NCBI GenBank assembly: GCA_964542765.1
Contig: CAZIVO010000001.1
Location: forward strand, 15,198-79,197
Direction of reading: 5' to 3'
Source of the DNA: CAZIVO01 sp964542765
Lineage (GTDB): Bacteria > Planctomycetota > UBA1135 > UBA2386
Length of the DNA: 64,000 nucleotides
The notes beneath the pieces were generated by a model. The model saw only the letters and a list, made by a program, of their open reading frames with translations. It was not told the origin of the DNA and searched no databases. Below are positions 8,604 through 16,163 of this stretch, one piece after another. The stretch's first letter is position 1; each line of letters starts with the position of its first letter. A program made the position numbers and the translations under genes.

Positions 8604-8930
8604 TCAGATCGTCACGACTTTTTCGGCCCGATCGATCTCGCGCAGGATCGTGTCCATGTCGGAGACACTCCCGGTTGCGGCCTCGATCCCGAAATGCTCG
8701 ACACAGGTGCCGCAGGGCAGGACGTCGACGCCGTTTTCGTGCAGGAGGGTCAACTCGGTGAGCACGGGCGAGTCCTGGCTCGCGAGCTTGACGCCGGAGT
8801 TGAACAAGGCGATGGCGGTCAACTCGTCCATGCTGATTGCCTTGCGCAGGAAGGTGCCGAGCACCTTCCTGCCGAGATCCCGGTCGCCGTGGCCCATTTG
8901 ATCCTTGTTGATGATGAGGACTGTTTTCAT
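8604..8930 (-). CDS. YedF-like DsrE-family protein (selenium-metabolism associated)
   Basis: A 108-residue small protein of the DsrE/DsrF-like fold. The pattern KTVLIINKDQMGHGD, then FNSGVKLASQDSPV, then VLPCGTCVEHFG matches the C-terminal domain of YedF proteins, a family whose genes co-occur with selenium utilisation. The N-terminal TusA-like domain of full YedF is absent, so this is a stand-alone DsrE part. CGTC supplies two candidate thiols. The start is the ATG at 8928-8930 with AAGGA about 10 bases upstream. It faces the heme A operon tail to tail and lies 1.8 kb from a predicted selenoprotein gene, which supports the selenium link. Confidence 0.78.
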   Translation of the reverse strand: MKTVLIINKDQMGHGDRDLGRKVLGTFLRKAISMDELTAIALFNSGVKLASQDSPVLTELTLLHENGVDVLPCGTCVEHFGIEAATGSVSDMDTILREIDRAEKVVTI

Positions 8931-9147
8931 CCGCTGTGTTCCTTTTCTGGTGTGGTGATCGTCGGCCGTCAAGATCCTGCCCGACACGCGGCCCGACCTC
9001 AAGCGAGTTGCTGACCGATGGTGATCGGGGCGTGCTTGTGAATGCAACGCACACGTAACGAATGAAAACTTTTAAAATCATCTCCCCCGATATGGTCGGA
9101 AAGAGGAAATCACGTATCGATCAATCCAACCTGCCGCGAGAAAAGCC

Positions 9148-10533
9148 ATGATCTTCGCGAAAGCAAATCTTTCCCACCCGTTCGCACAGCGTGTGAGCGC
9201 AACAGCCTTGACGATGGCGTGCCTGCTCTTTGGGCAAGGCATGACTGCCCAGGGAGGATCAACTCCCAGGTGGACCTTCAAGCCCGATGCGGGGCATCGG
9301 GTGATTCCTGGCACGAACTGCGCGCCGATGGTCGTTTCTTCGACTGAGTACTACCTCAATTACGTCACCGTTCGGACACAGTGGATGGCGAAATCCACCG
9401 ATGGATTGAAATTCACCAATCCGACCCGATACCGCGACATTCGCTACAACCCTCATGTCATCGAGATGCCCAAGCGAGACGCGAACGGCAATCGCATTTG
9501 GCGCAAGTACCGGCACGACATGAATACCGGCTACTTCTACAGCGAGAGTTCGACCGATCGGGTGAACTTCACCAAGGACCCAGGCGTCCGCTATACCCCG
9601 CATCCGAGTGACAAGGGCCGGGTCGGAGTGCATTGCCAGTTTACCGACAACAAGGGCGGCGTGGTCTTGCTCTACATCGGAGATATGCAGCAAGGCGGTG
9701 TCAACAATGTGCGCCGCGCCTATTCCACCGACAACGGCTGGACCTTCAAGTGGGACCGTGGCAACGTTTTCGATGACGCCAGGTACGGTGGCGGTGGCTG
9801 GAGCTATGTCGATCCCCGGCAGTGCAAGCTGCCCGATGGCAGGATCGCGATTTTTGTCATGCAGCAAGGGGCCCGGCCGCCGCACCCGCCACACCGCAAG
9901 GTGGGTACGATCCACTGCTTCTTGAGTGACGACGGCGATACCTTCACGAAGGAGCCTTATCTCAGCCTTCGCCCCGAGGACTTCACGGAGTTTCCGGTTT
10001 ACTCGCTGAATGACCCTTGGGTGGTGCTCTTGCCCGACGGTCGCTACCGGATGTATGTCACCGGGACTGTGCCGGACCCATCGAGTCCTGGGAATTACAC
10101 CCAGGCCATCATCAGTGCCGTGACCGAGAGCAACTTTGGCAGTGGCTGCAAGGGTTCCTCGGGCCAGCGCCCTGTGATCGGTCAGCTGGGAGAGCCTTCC
10201 GTCGGCAGTGCCAGCTACAAGGTCTCGCTGAGCGATGGGCCAGCCCGCGGGGTGGTGGCCTTGTGTCTGGGCGTTTCCAGTACGCGGTGGGGGTCTTTGA
10301 CGCTCCCGCTCGATCTGAGCTCCCTGGGAATGACAGGGTGCGAACTTTTGGTGTCACCGGAGTTGTCCTTGAGCAGTTCGGCGACGAGTGGCCGGGCTAC
10401 GGTGAGCGTGCCGATTCCTGACAATCCGAAGCTGCGTCGCGCCAGAGCCTATGCGCAGTGGTTTTGCCTCGACCCGGGGGCGAACAGGACCGGGATCACC
10501 GCGTCTGACGGATTACGGATCGATATCTACTGA
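9148..10533 (+). CDS. Exported beta-propeller-like protein with recurrent C-terminal module
   Basis: A 461-residue exported protein with a signal peptide over about residues 1-35, ending near MTAQG. Residues 40-330 carry repeated strand motifs with Asp/Gly turns (STDGLKFTNP, SSTDRVNFTKD, STDNGWTFKWD, SDDGDTFTKE). These resemble BNR/sialidase-type propeller repeats or family 43-type blades. Catalytic residues cannot be assigned. Residues about 350-461 are the clearest copy of the C-terminal module found in seven proteins of this window (LCLGVSS...LPLDLSSLG...GCELLVSP...). A strong terminator follows the stop. Substrate and activity are unknown. Confidence 0.78.
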   Translation: MIFAKANLSHPFAQRVSATALTMACLLFGQGMTAQGGSTPRWTFKPDAGHRVIPGTNCAPMVVSSTEYYLNYVTVRTQWMAKSTDGLKFTNPTRYRDIRYNPHVIEMPKRDANGNRIWRKYRHDMNTGYFYSESSTDRVNFTKDPGVRYTPHPSDKGRVGVHCQFTDNKGGVVLLYIGDMQQGGVNNVRRAYSTDNGWTFKWDRGNVFDDARYGGGGWSYVDPRQCKLPDGRIAIFVMQQGARPPHPPHRKVGTIHCFLSDDGDTFTKEPYLSLRPEDFTEFPVYSLNDPWVVLLPDGRYRMYVTGTVPDPSSPGNYTQAIISAVTESNFGSGCKGSSGQRPVIGQLGEPSVGSASYKVSLSDGPARGVVALCLGVSSTRWGSLTLPLDLSSLGMTGCELLVSPELSLSSSATSGRATVSVPIPDNPKLRRARAYAQWFCLDPGANRTGITASDGLRIDIY

Positions 10534-10552
10534 GGGCATTGGATCACCAAGG

Positions 10553-10593
10553 GTCGCGCCGGCCGTCATCGTGAGGGTCCGGCGCGACTTTTT
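10553..10593 (+). terminator. Rho-independent terminator
   Basis: A perfect 10-bp GC-rich stem (10553-10562 with 10579-10588), a 16-base loop and five T residues lie 20 bases after the stop of the exported beta-propeller-like gene. It separates that gene from the peroxiredoxin gene downstream. Confidence 0.88.
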
Positions 10594-10695
10594 ACCCCCT
10601 TCGAGTTGTTGAAGCTTGGGGAAGTCCCCCCTCGCACAAGGGCTACTCGGACTGATATCTTGGGGCGGAACCAAACCTGGAACCGAAAGTGCTTG

Positions 10696-11235
10696 ATGCG
10701 GGTAGAACTTCTTTCTCTTGCTCTCCTCTTCATTCCCTTGGCCATGCAGGACCCAGCCCCAGCCCCGCCGAAGACCACCGTCGGTCAGCCGAAGGTGGGA
10801 CAAGCGGCTCCGAAGTTCCGCTTGAACGACCATGGTGGCGCTGCCGTCAAGGTTGGCGGCAAATCGAAGACCTGGACAGTGCTGGCTTTCTATCCGAAGG
10901 CCGCGACTCCTGGTTGAACTCGCGAGGTGTGTTCGCTGCGGGACGCAGCGGCAGGACTGACAGAGGTCGGAGCCCTCGTCTATGGAATCAGCCTGGACGA
11001 CGTTGCTTCACAAGCGGCCTTCGCCAAGGCACAGAAGTTGAACTTCCCCCTTCTGAGCGATGTCGATGGCAGCGTCGCCCGGAAATATGGCGTTCTGATG
11101 GGGCTCATGCCCATGGCCAAGCGAGTTACCTTCGTGATCGACCCCAAGGGGGTGCTGCGGCACATCGACAAGAAGGTCAATGTGAAGCAGCACGGGACCG
11201 ATCTCGTGGCGTTGATTCGCGAACTGAGTCGGTGA
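10696..11235 (+). CDS. Predicted exported selenocysteine-containing peroxiredoxin (BCP/PrxQ type)
   Basis: Read through the in-frame TGA at 10915-10917 as selenocysteine, this is a 179-residue peroxiredoxin. The upstream part ends FYPKAATPG, the TGA stands exactly where BCP/PrxQ proteins have the peroxidatic cysteine (TPGCTxExC), and the frame resumes with TREVCSLRD. The product has Sec74 and Cys79, the one-turn spacing of the BCP resolving cysteine. The downstream part keeps the thioredoxin-fold sequence (GISLDD, FPLLSD, KYGVL, RVTFVIDPKGVLRHI). A hydrophobic N-terminus (residues 4-16) followed by a Pro/Ala linker indicates export, so it probably reduces peroxides outside the cytoplasm. A hairpin fitting a bacterial SECIS follows the TGA. 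Automatic calling would split the gene at 10917/10927. The alternative is a nonsense-mutated pseudogene. Confidence 0.85.
10934..10950 (+). promoter_or_regulatory. Predicted bacterial SECIS hairpin
   Basis: A perfect 6-bp stem, CGCTGC (10934-10939) with GCAGCG (10945-10950), presents the loop GGGAC. The loop begins 22 bases after the TGA at 10915-10917, within the range known for bacterial SECIS elements, and has G at its first two positions as SelB recognition requires. It lies inside the coding sequence, also as expected in bacteria. Confidence 0.75.
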
Positions 11236-11255
11236 AGCCTTGTCCGAAGGGATGA

Positions 11256-11402
11256 CTAGGCGAGCATCTTCAGGGCGAAATTGACCAGCAGTAGCGCGGC
11301 CAAGAGCACCATGGTGGCGCTCGGTCGCCAGGCTCGTGACGAGGTGTTCCTTTTCGGAGCGGCGCCTTGGCGATGGGGTCGATGTGGGTTTGATGTATAC
11401 AT
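11256..11402 (-). CDS. Possible 48-residue single-pass membrane protein
   Basis: An open frame with ATG at 11400-11402 and TAG at 11256-11258. The first 30 residues are polar and basic (His/Arg/Pro-rich: NPHRPHRQ, PKRNTSSRAWRPS). The last 18 form a hydrophobic helix (MVLLAALLLVNFALK), the layout of a tail-anchored small protein. A GGA sits about 9 bases before the start. It converges on the peroxiredoxin gene, separated by 20 bases. No homologue is recognised; amphipathic design and position argue for a real gene, but its short length keeps confidence low. Confidence 0.42.
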   Translation of the reverse strand: MYTSNPHRPHRQGAAPKRNTSSRAWRPSATMVLLAALLLVNFALKMLA

Positions 11403-11616
11403 CTCGATTCCATACCCTGCCGTGGGTTGGGATCGAGTTGGACGGAGTCCGGCCCGGGTTATTCCCGAAGTTTAGAGGCGAAGAAGCCCATCGGTTGAGG
11501 GTTTGGGGCGCATTGCCGGCCCTTGGCCAGGGCGGGACGCCCACGGAGTCGTTTCGCACCGCTGGTATCACGCGTTGGCGGAGGCTAAACATGGCCGCCG
11601 ACGACCCTATCTCCCC

Positions 11617-12576
11617 ATGTCTTGTCCTCCCTGCCTCTTCGACCGCCAACTCCTCCCCAAGCCTTGGGGGGGTAGCTCCCTTTCGTCCGCGCTCGGCATC
11701 TTGTTGCCGGACGGGGAGAAGATCGGTGAATCCTGGGAGGTCTACGACGGCCCTGAGGGCTCCAGCAAGTTGCGGAACAGCGATGTGACGCTGGCGGATC
11801 TGCTGCGCGAGGATGCGGCCGCCTTGCTCGGAGAGGGGGTGGAGATGACTCCGCAGGGGCATTTCCCGTTGCAACTCAAGTTCATCGATGCCAGCGAACC
11901 GTTGTCCGTGCAGGTCCATCCCGACCAGGAACAGGCAACTGCGGGTGGTGGTTGTGGCAAGACGGAATCCTGGGTTGTTTTGACCGCGAGCGAGGATGCT
12001 CGCATTCTGCGGGATGTGAAGGCTGGCGTTGATGCTGCGGCGCTCACGGCCGTGGCCGGCACTGGCGAGATCCAGGGCTTGTTGCACAGTTTCGTTCCAC
12101 GACAGGGCGATGTCGTCCATCTGCCTCCGGGGACCATCCATTCGGTCGGACCAGGCGTTGTTCTTTACGAGATCCAGACCAACTCCGGACTGACCTGTCG
12201 GCTGTGGGATTGGGGGCGGCCCAGAGAAATGCATATCGAGGCAGCACTCACCGCACTGCGGGTCGAGGGGTCACAGCAGTCGACCGTGACGCCGCGACCT
12301 GTCGGTGAAGGCAAGGAGCTTCTGGTCGATGAGCATGAGTTTCGATTGGAGCGATGGTACGTTTCCGTGCCGGTTTGTTTCGAGCCACAAGATCGATTCC
12401 GGATACTGACGGTGGTCAAGGGGCATCTGGCTCTCGGCTGGCGAAGTTCCGGCCAGTGCGAGCCGCTCCAACTCCGAGCAGGGGATACGGCTCTGGTTCC
12501 AGCGCATCTCGATGCCGTTTATCTGTCGCCGATCGGCGATGTTACTCTTTTATGTGTTTCTCCCGGAGAGAGGTGA
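11617..12576 (+). CDS. manA: Type I mannose-6-phosphate isomerase
   Basis: A 319-residue cupin-type phosphomannose isomerase, the short bacterial form. Visible family signatures are KPWGGSSL near the N-terminus, the zinc-site segment SVQVHPDQEQA with the conserved Gln and His, KTESWVVL, and the second zinc segment GTIHSVGPGVVLYEIQTNS, followed by RLWDWGR. The enzyme interconverts mannose-6-phosphate and fructose-6-phosphate in the cytoplasm, feeding GDP-mannose for surface glycans. The ATG at 11617 gives the normal N-terminus. Its stop overlaps the GTG of the pseudouridine synthase. Confidence 0.9.
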   Translation: MSCPPCLFDRQLLPKPWGGSSLSSALGILLPDGEKIGESWEVYDGPEGSSKLRNSDVTLADLLREDAAALLGEGVEMTPQGHFPLQLKFIDASEPLSVQVHPDQEQATAGGGCGKTESWVVLTASEDARILRDVKAGVDAAALTAVAGTGEIQGLLHSFVPRQGDVVHLPPGTIHSVGPGVVLYEIQTNSGLTCRLWDWGRPREMHIEAALTALRVEGSQQSTVTPRPVGEGKELLVDEHEFRLERWYVSVPVCFEPQDRFRILTVVKGHLALGWRSSGQCEPLQLRAGDTALVPAHLDAVYLSPIGDVTLLCVSPGER

Positions 12577-13475
12577 CGGTGGCAGCTCGCAAGAAACGAT
12601 CGACCGGTCGCAAACCCACCAGAAGGAGCGATACGGGCAGGAGTACTTCGCCAAAGCCGCGATCGGCGGGCAAGAAGGGCCGGCCCGCGCGACGTTCTCC
12701 AGCCGTCAAGGTTACTCCGGCGAAGGGGCTTGCGCCGTCGTCCGACGGTTTGATTCGCCTCAATCGCTTTCTTGCGGATGCCGGCATCTGTAGCCGTCGC
12801 GCTGCCGATGAATTGATCGCCACCGGACGCATCGCGATCAAGGGCGAAGTAGTGGTCGAACTAGGTGTGCGTGTCGACCCAATGTCCACCGAAGTCTTCT
12901 TCGACGGCCAGCCGGTTCGCAGAGAGAAGAAGGTGTACGTTCTCTACAACAAGCCCAAACACGTGGTGTGCACAAACGCTGCCGGCGATGCCGGTCGCCG
13001 CGTCATTGACTTCTTACCCAAGCTTCGTGGACGAGTGTATGCCGCAGGTCGTCTCGATGCTGAATCCGAAGGCTTGCTCTTGCTCACCAATGATGGTGAT
13101 CTTGCCCAGTCGGTCACGCATCCCAGCCACGGCATCACAAAGACTTATGCAGTCGTCATCAAGGGGCGTATCGACGAGGATGGTCTGAAGAAGCTGCGCA
13201 AAGGCGTGTGGCTGTCCGAGGGAAAGACTACCGGCGCGCTGATCAAGGTCGAACGTCGCAGCCGGGATCGTAGCTACATGAAGGTGACCTTGCGCGAGGG
13301 GCGCAACCGTGAGATCCGGCGGATCTTCGCCCGCGTGGGCCACTCGGTAATCTCGCTCAAGCGTATCCGGATCGGCCGACTCAATCTCCATGGGTTGAGT
13401 AGCGGGAAGTACAGATTTCTTCGTCTGGACGAGGTCAAAGACCTTCGCGCTGATGCGGGAAGGAGTTCCGATTGA
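12573..13475 (+). CDS. rRNA pseudouridine synthase (RsuA/RluB/E/F family)
   Basis: A 300-residue protein. The first 57 residues are a Lys/Arg/Ser-rich extension of unknown role, probably RNA-binding. Next comes an S4 domain (IRLNRFLADAGICSRRAADELI, residues about 58-105), then the catalytic domain with VLYNKPKHVVCT and the active-site aspartate in YAAGRLDAESEGLLLLTNDGDL. The tail LREGRNREIRRIFARVGHSV is diagnostic of the RsuA/RluB branch. RNA target (23S or 16S position) cannot be settled by eye. The GTG start overlaps the isomerase stop; a second GTG two codons later is also possible. Its stop overlaps the TTG of the next gene. Confidence 0.9.
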   Translation: MTVAARKKRSTGRKPTRRSDTGRSTSPKPRSAGKKGRPARRSPAVKVTPAKGLAPSSDGLIRLNRFLADAGICSRRAADELIATGRIAIKGEVVVELGVRVDPMSTEVFFDGQPVRREKKVYVLYNKPKHVVCTNAAGDAGRRVIDFLPKLRGRVYAAGRLDAESEGLLLLTNDGDLAQSVTHPSHGITKTYAVVIKGRIDEDGLKKLRKGVWLSEGKTTGALIKVERRSRDRSYMKVTLREGRNREIRRIFARVGHSVISLKRIRIGRLNLHGLSSGKYRFLRLDEVKDLRADAGRSSD

Positions 13476-14743
13476 CGCCGGGACCCGTCGAGGAGATCCA
13501 GCTGGAGAATGGCTTCCGCGCTCTTCTGCTTGTTCGACGGAACTTGCCAATCGTCGCCAGCAGCATCTGGTATCGCGTTGGCTCGCGTGACGAGAGGACT
13601 GGCGAGACCGGCCTGTCGCACTTCCTCGAGCACATGATGTTCAAGGGAACCGATCGCTACGCCAAGGGAGAGATCGATCTGCTGACCAGCAAGATGGGCG
13701 GCAGTAACAACGCCTTCACCAGCAACGACGTCACTGCTTATTATTTCTCATTGGCGAGCGATCGATGGGAGACCGCGCTCGAGATCGAAGCCGATCGTAT
13801 GCTGGCCTGCACGCTCGATGAGGCGGAGTTTGCCGCCGAGAAAAAGGTTGTCCTCGAAGAGCTTGCGATGGGCGAAGACGACCCCTGGCGTTCACTCTAC
13901 CAGCGAGCCGAGAGCCAGCTCTGGCAGGTGCATCCCTATCACCATCCGGTGATCGGCTGGCGCGAGGAACTCGAGCGTCTCGAGGTCGCGACCATGCGTG
14001 ACTATTATCAGCGGCATTACGGTCCCAACAGGGCCTTTCTGGTTGCTGTCGGCGATTTCGATGCGGATCGAGTGGAGAAACGCATCATCGAGTTGTTCGG
14101 CGATCTTCCGGCGACTGCCGAGGCTCGATCCAGATGCCTTGCCGAACCGCTTCCTGATGGTGAGCGTCGAAGCGCGATGCGGTCGCCGGGAAAAATCGCA
14201 CGGATGGCTACCGGGACGCCAACTTGCCGAATGGGAGAGCGCGATGATTTTGTTCTCGATGTGATCGCCTCGGTTCTGAGTACGGGGCGGTCGAGCCGAC
14301 TCCAACGCAAGCTCATCTTCGAGGAGAAGATGGCCACGAGCGTTACAGCTTTCAGTGAGGCGCGAGACGATCCGGGGGGGTTTTGGATCGCGATGGAATT
14401 GAACCAGGGGCAGGACCCTGTCCGGGCCGAGGGTCTGGTGCGAGATGAGGTTGCGAAGTTGCTGCGGCGTTGCATCAGTCGCGGTGAGATGCGGCGAGCC
14501 TTGACCCAGATCCGCGCGAGCTTCTTGTTCGAAGAGGAGACGGCGATGGACATTGCAATGCGGATCGGTCGTTACGAATCCTCGACGCAACGGGGGTTCG
14601 GCTTGATCGAGGAAGCCCTGGAAATCTATGGATCGATCACTCCGGCTGAAATCAAGGAGGTTGCCCGGCGCTACCTGGGCCCCCAAAGATGGTCGACGGT
14701 CTGGTCGCTGGCCGAGGATGCCAGAGCCAGGGGCGCGAGCTAA
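13472..14743 (+). CDS. M16 family zinc metallopeptidase, catalytic subunit
   Basis: A 423-residue pitrilysin/processing-peptidase family protein. The inverted zinc motif HFLEH (H50, E53, H54) and the distal glutamate region VVLEELAMGEDDPW are both present, so it should be active. The following gene encodes a partner lacking the zinc motif, matching the two-chain arrangement of bacterial M16B peptidases. The start is a TTG that overlaps the upstream stop and has AGGAG 7 bases before it; no signal peptide is evident, so it may act in the cytoplasm. Substrate unknown. Confidence 0.92.
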   Translation: MTPGPVEEIQLENGFRALLLVRRNLPIVASSIWYRVGSRDERTGETGLSHFLEHMMFKGTDRYAKGEIDLLTSKMGGSNNAFTSNDVTAYYFSLASDRWETALEIEADRMLACTLDEAEFAAEKKVVLEELAMGEDDPWRSLYQRAESQLWQVHPYHHPVIGWREELERLEVATMRDYYQRHYGPNRAFLVAVGDFDADRVEKRIIELFGDLPATAEARSRCLAEPLPDGERRSAMRSPGKIARMATGTPTCRMGERDDFVLDVIASVLSTGRSSRLQRKLIFEEKMATSVTAFSEARDDPGGFWIAMELNQGQDPVRAEGLVRDEVAKLLRRCISRGEMRRALTQIRASFLFEEETAMDIAMRIGRYESSTQRGFGLIEEALEIYGSITPAEIKEVARRYLGPQRWSTVWSLAEDARARGAS

Positions 14744-14745
14744 CG

Positions 14746-15996
14746 ATGGCAGTCGCCTTGGAGATCGGTGAGCGCAGCCTTGCCAATGGCCTGACCTTGC
14801 TGGCCGTCCGCAACCCCGCCGTCAGGACCTTTGCGGCGAGCGCACAACTCGAAATCGATCTCAGGGCCGAGGCCAGGGGAGAGGGTGGCCTCGTCCACTT
14901 GACGGGAAGATGCTTGGAGGAGGGGACGAAACGGCGAAGCGGCACCGAGCTGTCAAAGGCGATCGAGGAGATGGGAGGTTTCCTCGAGGGCGAGGCATCC
15001 GGAGGATCACTGCAATGTCCAGCGGAGATGGCGAGCAAGGGTGTTCGGCTCCTGGGTGAGATGGTCTGTGAACCGGCCTTCCCGGCTGGCGACGTTGCGC
15101 GCGTGCGCGACGAGGTTCTCACCGAGATCCGAGCGGACAGCGAGGACCCGCAGGAGGTGGCGCGCGAACGCTTCCACAAGGAGGTTTATGGTCGGCATCC
15201 ATACGGGCGGCCAGACCGGGGTGCGCGCACACAGGTGGCGCGTTTGCGGCCGGTTGACCTTCGGAGGTTCCACCGCAAGTGGTTTGTGGCCGGCGGAGGT
15301 TATGTCGCAGCCGCAGGACCTGCTGAGCCCGTGGAGATGCTCGATTTCCTCGAGAAGTCTTTCGAGGGCATGCGCCCGGGCGATGTCGAGTTGGGTAGAC
15401 CCGGGGTGCCTCCCTTGCCGGCGCAAAGCCGCGAAATTCATTTGCCGATGGATCGCGAGCAGGTGCATGTGTTCGTCGGCCATCGAGGCATCCGCCGCTC
15501 CGACCCGGACTATCATGCTCTTCAGGTCATGGACCATATTCTCGGCACGGGTCCGGGTTTCACCTCGCGGATCGCCCGCCGACTTCGTGATGAACTCGGC
15601 CTGTGCTACTCGGTGCATGCCGGGATCACCGGTTCCGCCGGTGAGGAGCCGGGTCTCTTCATGGCTTACATCGGCACGTCTCCACCGCACAGGAATCAGG
15701 CGGTCGAGGGTTTCCTTGAGGAGATCTCGCGCCTTTGCACCACCCTGCCCAGCGAGAGCGAACTGCGCGACGTGCACCGCTACCTCACCGGGAGCTTCGT
15801 CTTCTCGCTGCAACGCAACACAAGCTTGTTACGTTACGCCATTCGCGCCAAGCGTTTCGGTCTCGGCTTTGACTACCTGCACCGGTACCCGGCCCTGATC
15901 ACGGCGGTGACGCGCCAAGACGTGCGCCGGGTGGCTGTCGATCATCTGCATGCCGACAAGGTTGCCGTGGTCAGCGCCGGTGCGACCGAGGCCTGA
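14746..15996 (+). CDS. M16 family peptidase-like protein, non-catalytic subunit
   Basis: A 416-residue M16-family protein. Where the catalytic subunit has HFLEH this one has a HLTGRCLEEG segment, so the zinc ligands are lost. The C-terminal substrate-binding half is well kept, including HALQVMDHILGTGPGFTSRIARRLRDELGLCYSV, the region around the Arg/Tyr pair conserved in the non-catalytic partners. It starts 3 bases after the catalytic subunit's stop. The two proteins probably form a heterodimer whose chamber encloses peptide substrates. Confidence 0.88.
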   Translation: MAVALEIGERSLANGLTLLAVRNPAVRTFAASAQLEIDLRAEARGEGGLVHLTGRCLEEGTKRRSGTELSKAIEEMGGFLEGEASGGSLQCPAEMASKGVRLLGEMVCEPAFPAGDVARVRDEVLTEIRADSEDPQEVARERFHKEVYGRHPYGRPDRGARTQVARLRPVDLRRFHRKWFVAGGGYVAAAGPAEPVEMLDFLEKSFEGMRPGDVELGRPGVPPLPAQSREIHLPMDREQVHVFVGHRGIRRSDPDYHALQVMDHILGTGPGFTSRIARRLRDELGLCYSVHAGITGSAGEEPGLFMAYIGTSPPHRNQAVEGFLEEISRLCTTLPSESELRDVHRYLTGSFVFSLQRNTSLLRYAIRAKRFGLGFDYLHRYPALITAVTRQDVRRVAVDHLHADKVAVVSAGATEA

Positions 15997-16072
15997 GCCG
16001 TTGGGCATGCAAGTTTTCCAGGGCAAAAGTTGGGTGGGCTCAGGCTGATTCCCGGCAATCGCACGAAGAATT

Positions 16073-16085
16073 GGCTACATTGAAG
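16073..16085 (+). promoter_or_regulatory. Repeated 13-mer upstream of an exported-protein gene
   Basis: GGCTACATTGAAG occurs here, 78 bases before the GTG at 16164, and identically at 17462-17474 before the next exported-protein gene. It contains TACATT, a possible -10 element, but no clear -35 is seen. Promoter function is inferred only from the repetition and position. Confidence 0.35.
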
Positions 16086-16163
16086 CTGGCCTCTCCTCGG
16101 GGAAGGATCGTTTCCACCGTGGCAGGCCGCACTCTTCCGCAACCACGAAGAAGGAATATCGCC

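Noticed and set aside
10927..11235. Separate gene starting at GTG 10927, downstream of the peroxiredoxin TGA
   Set aside because: It lacks the front of the thioredoxin fold and joins the upstream frame in phase across one TGA at the exact active-site position, with a SECIS-like hairpin. A single read-through gene explains both halves better.
16071..16163. N-terminal extension of the 16164 gene
   Set aside because: The extension covers a promoter-like motif and places the signal peptide 31 residues inward; GTG 16164 with its AAGGA fits better.
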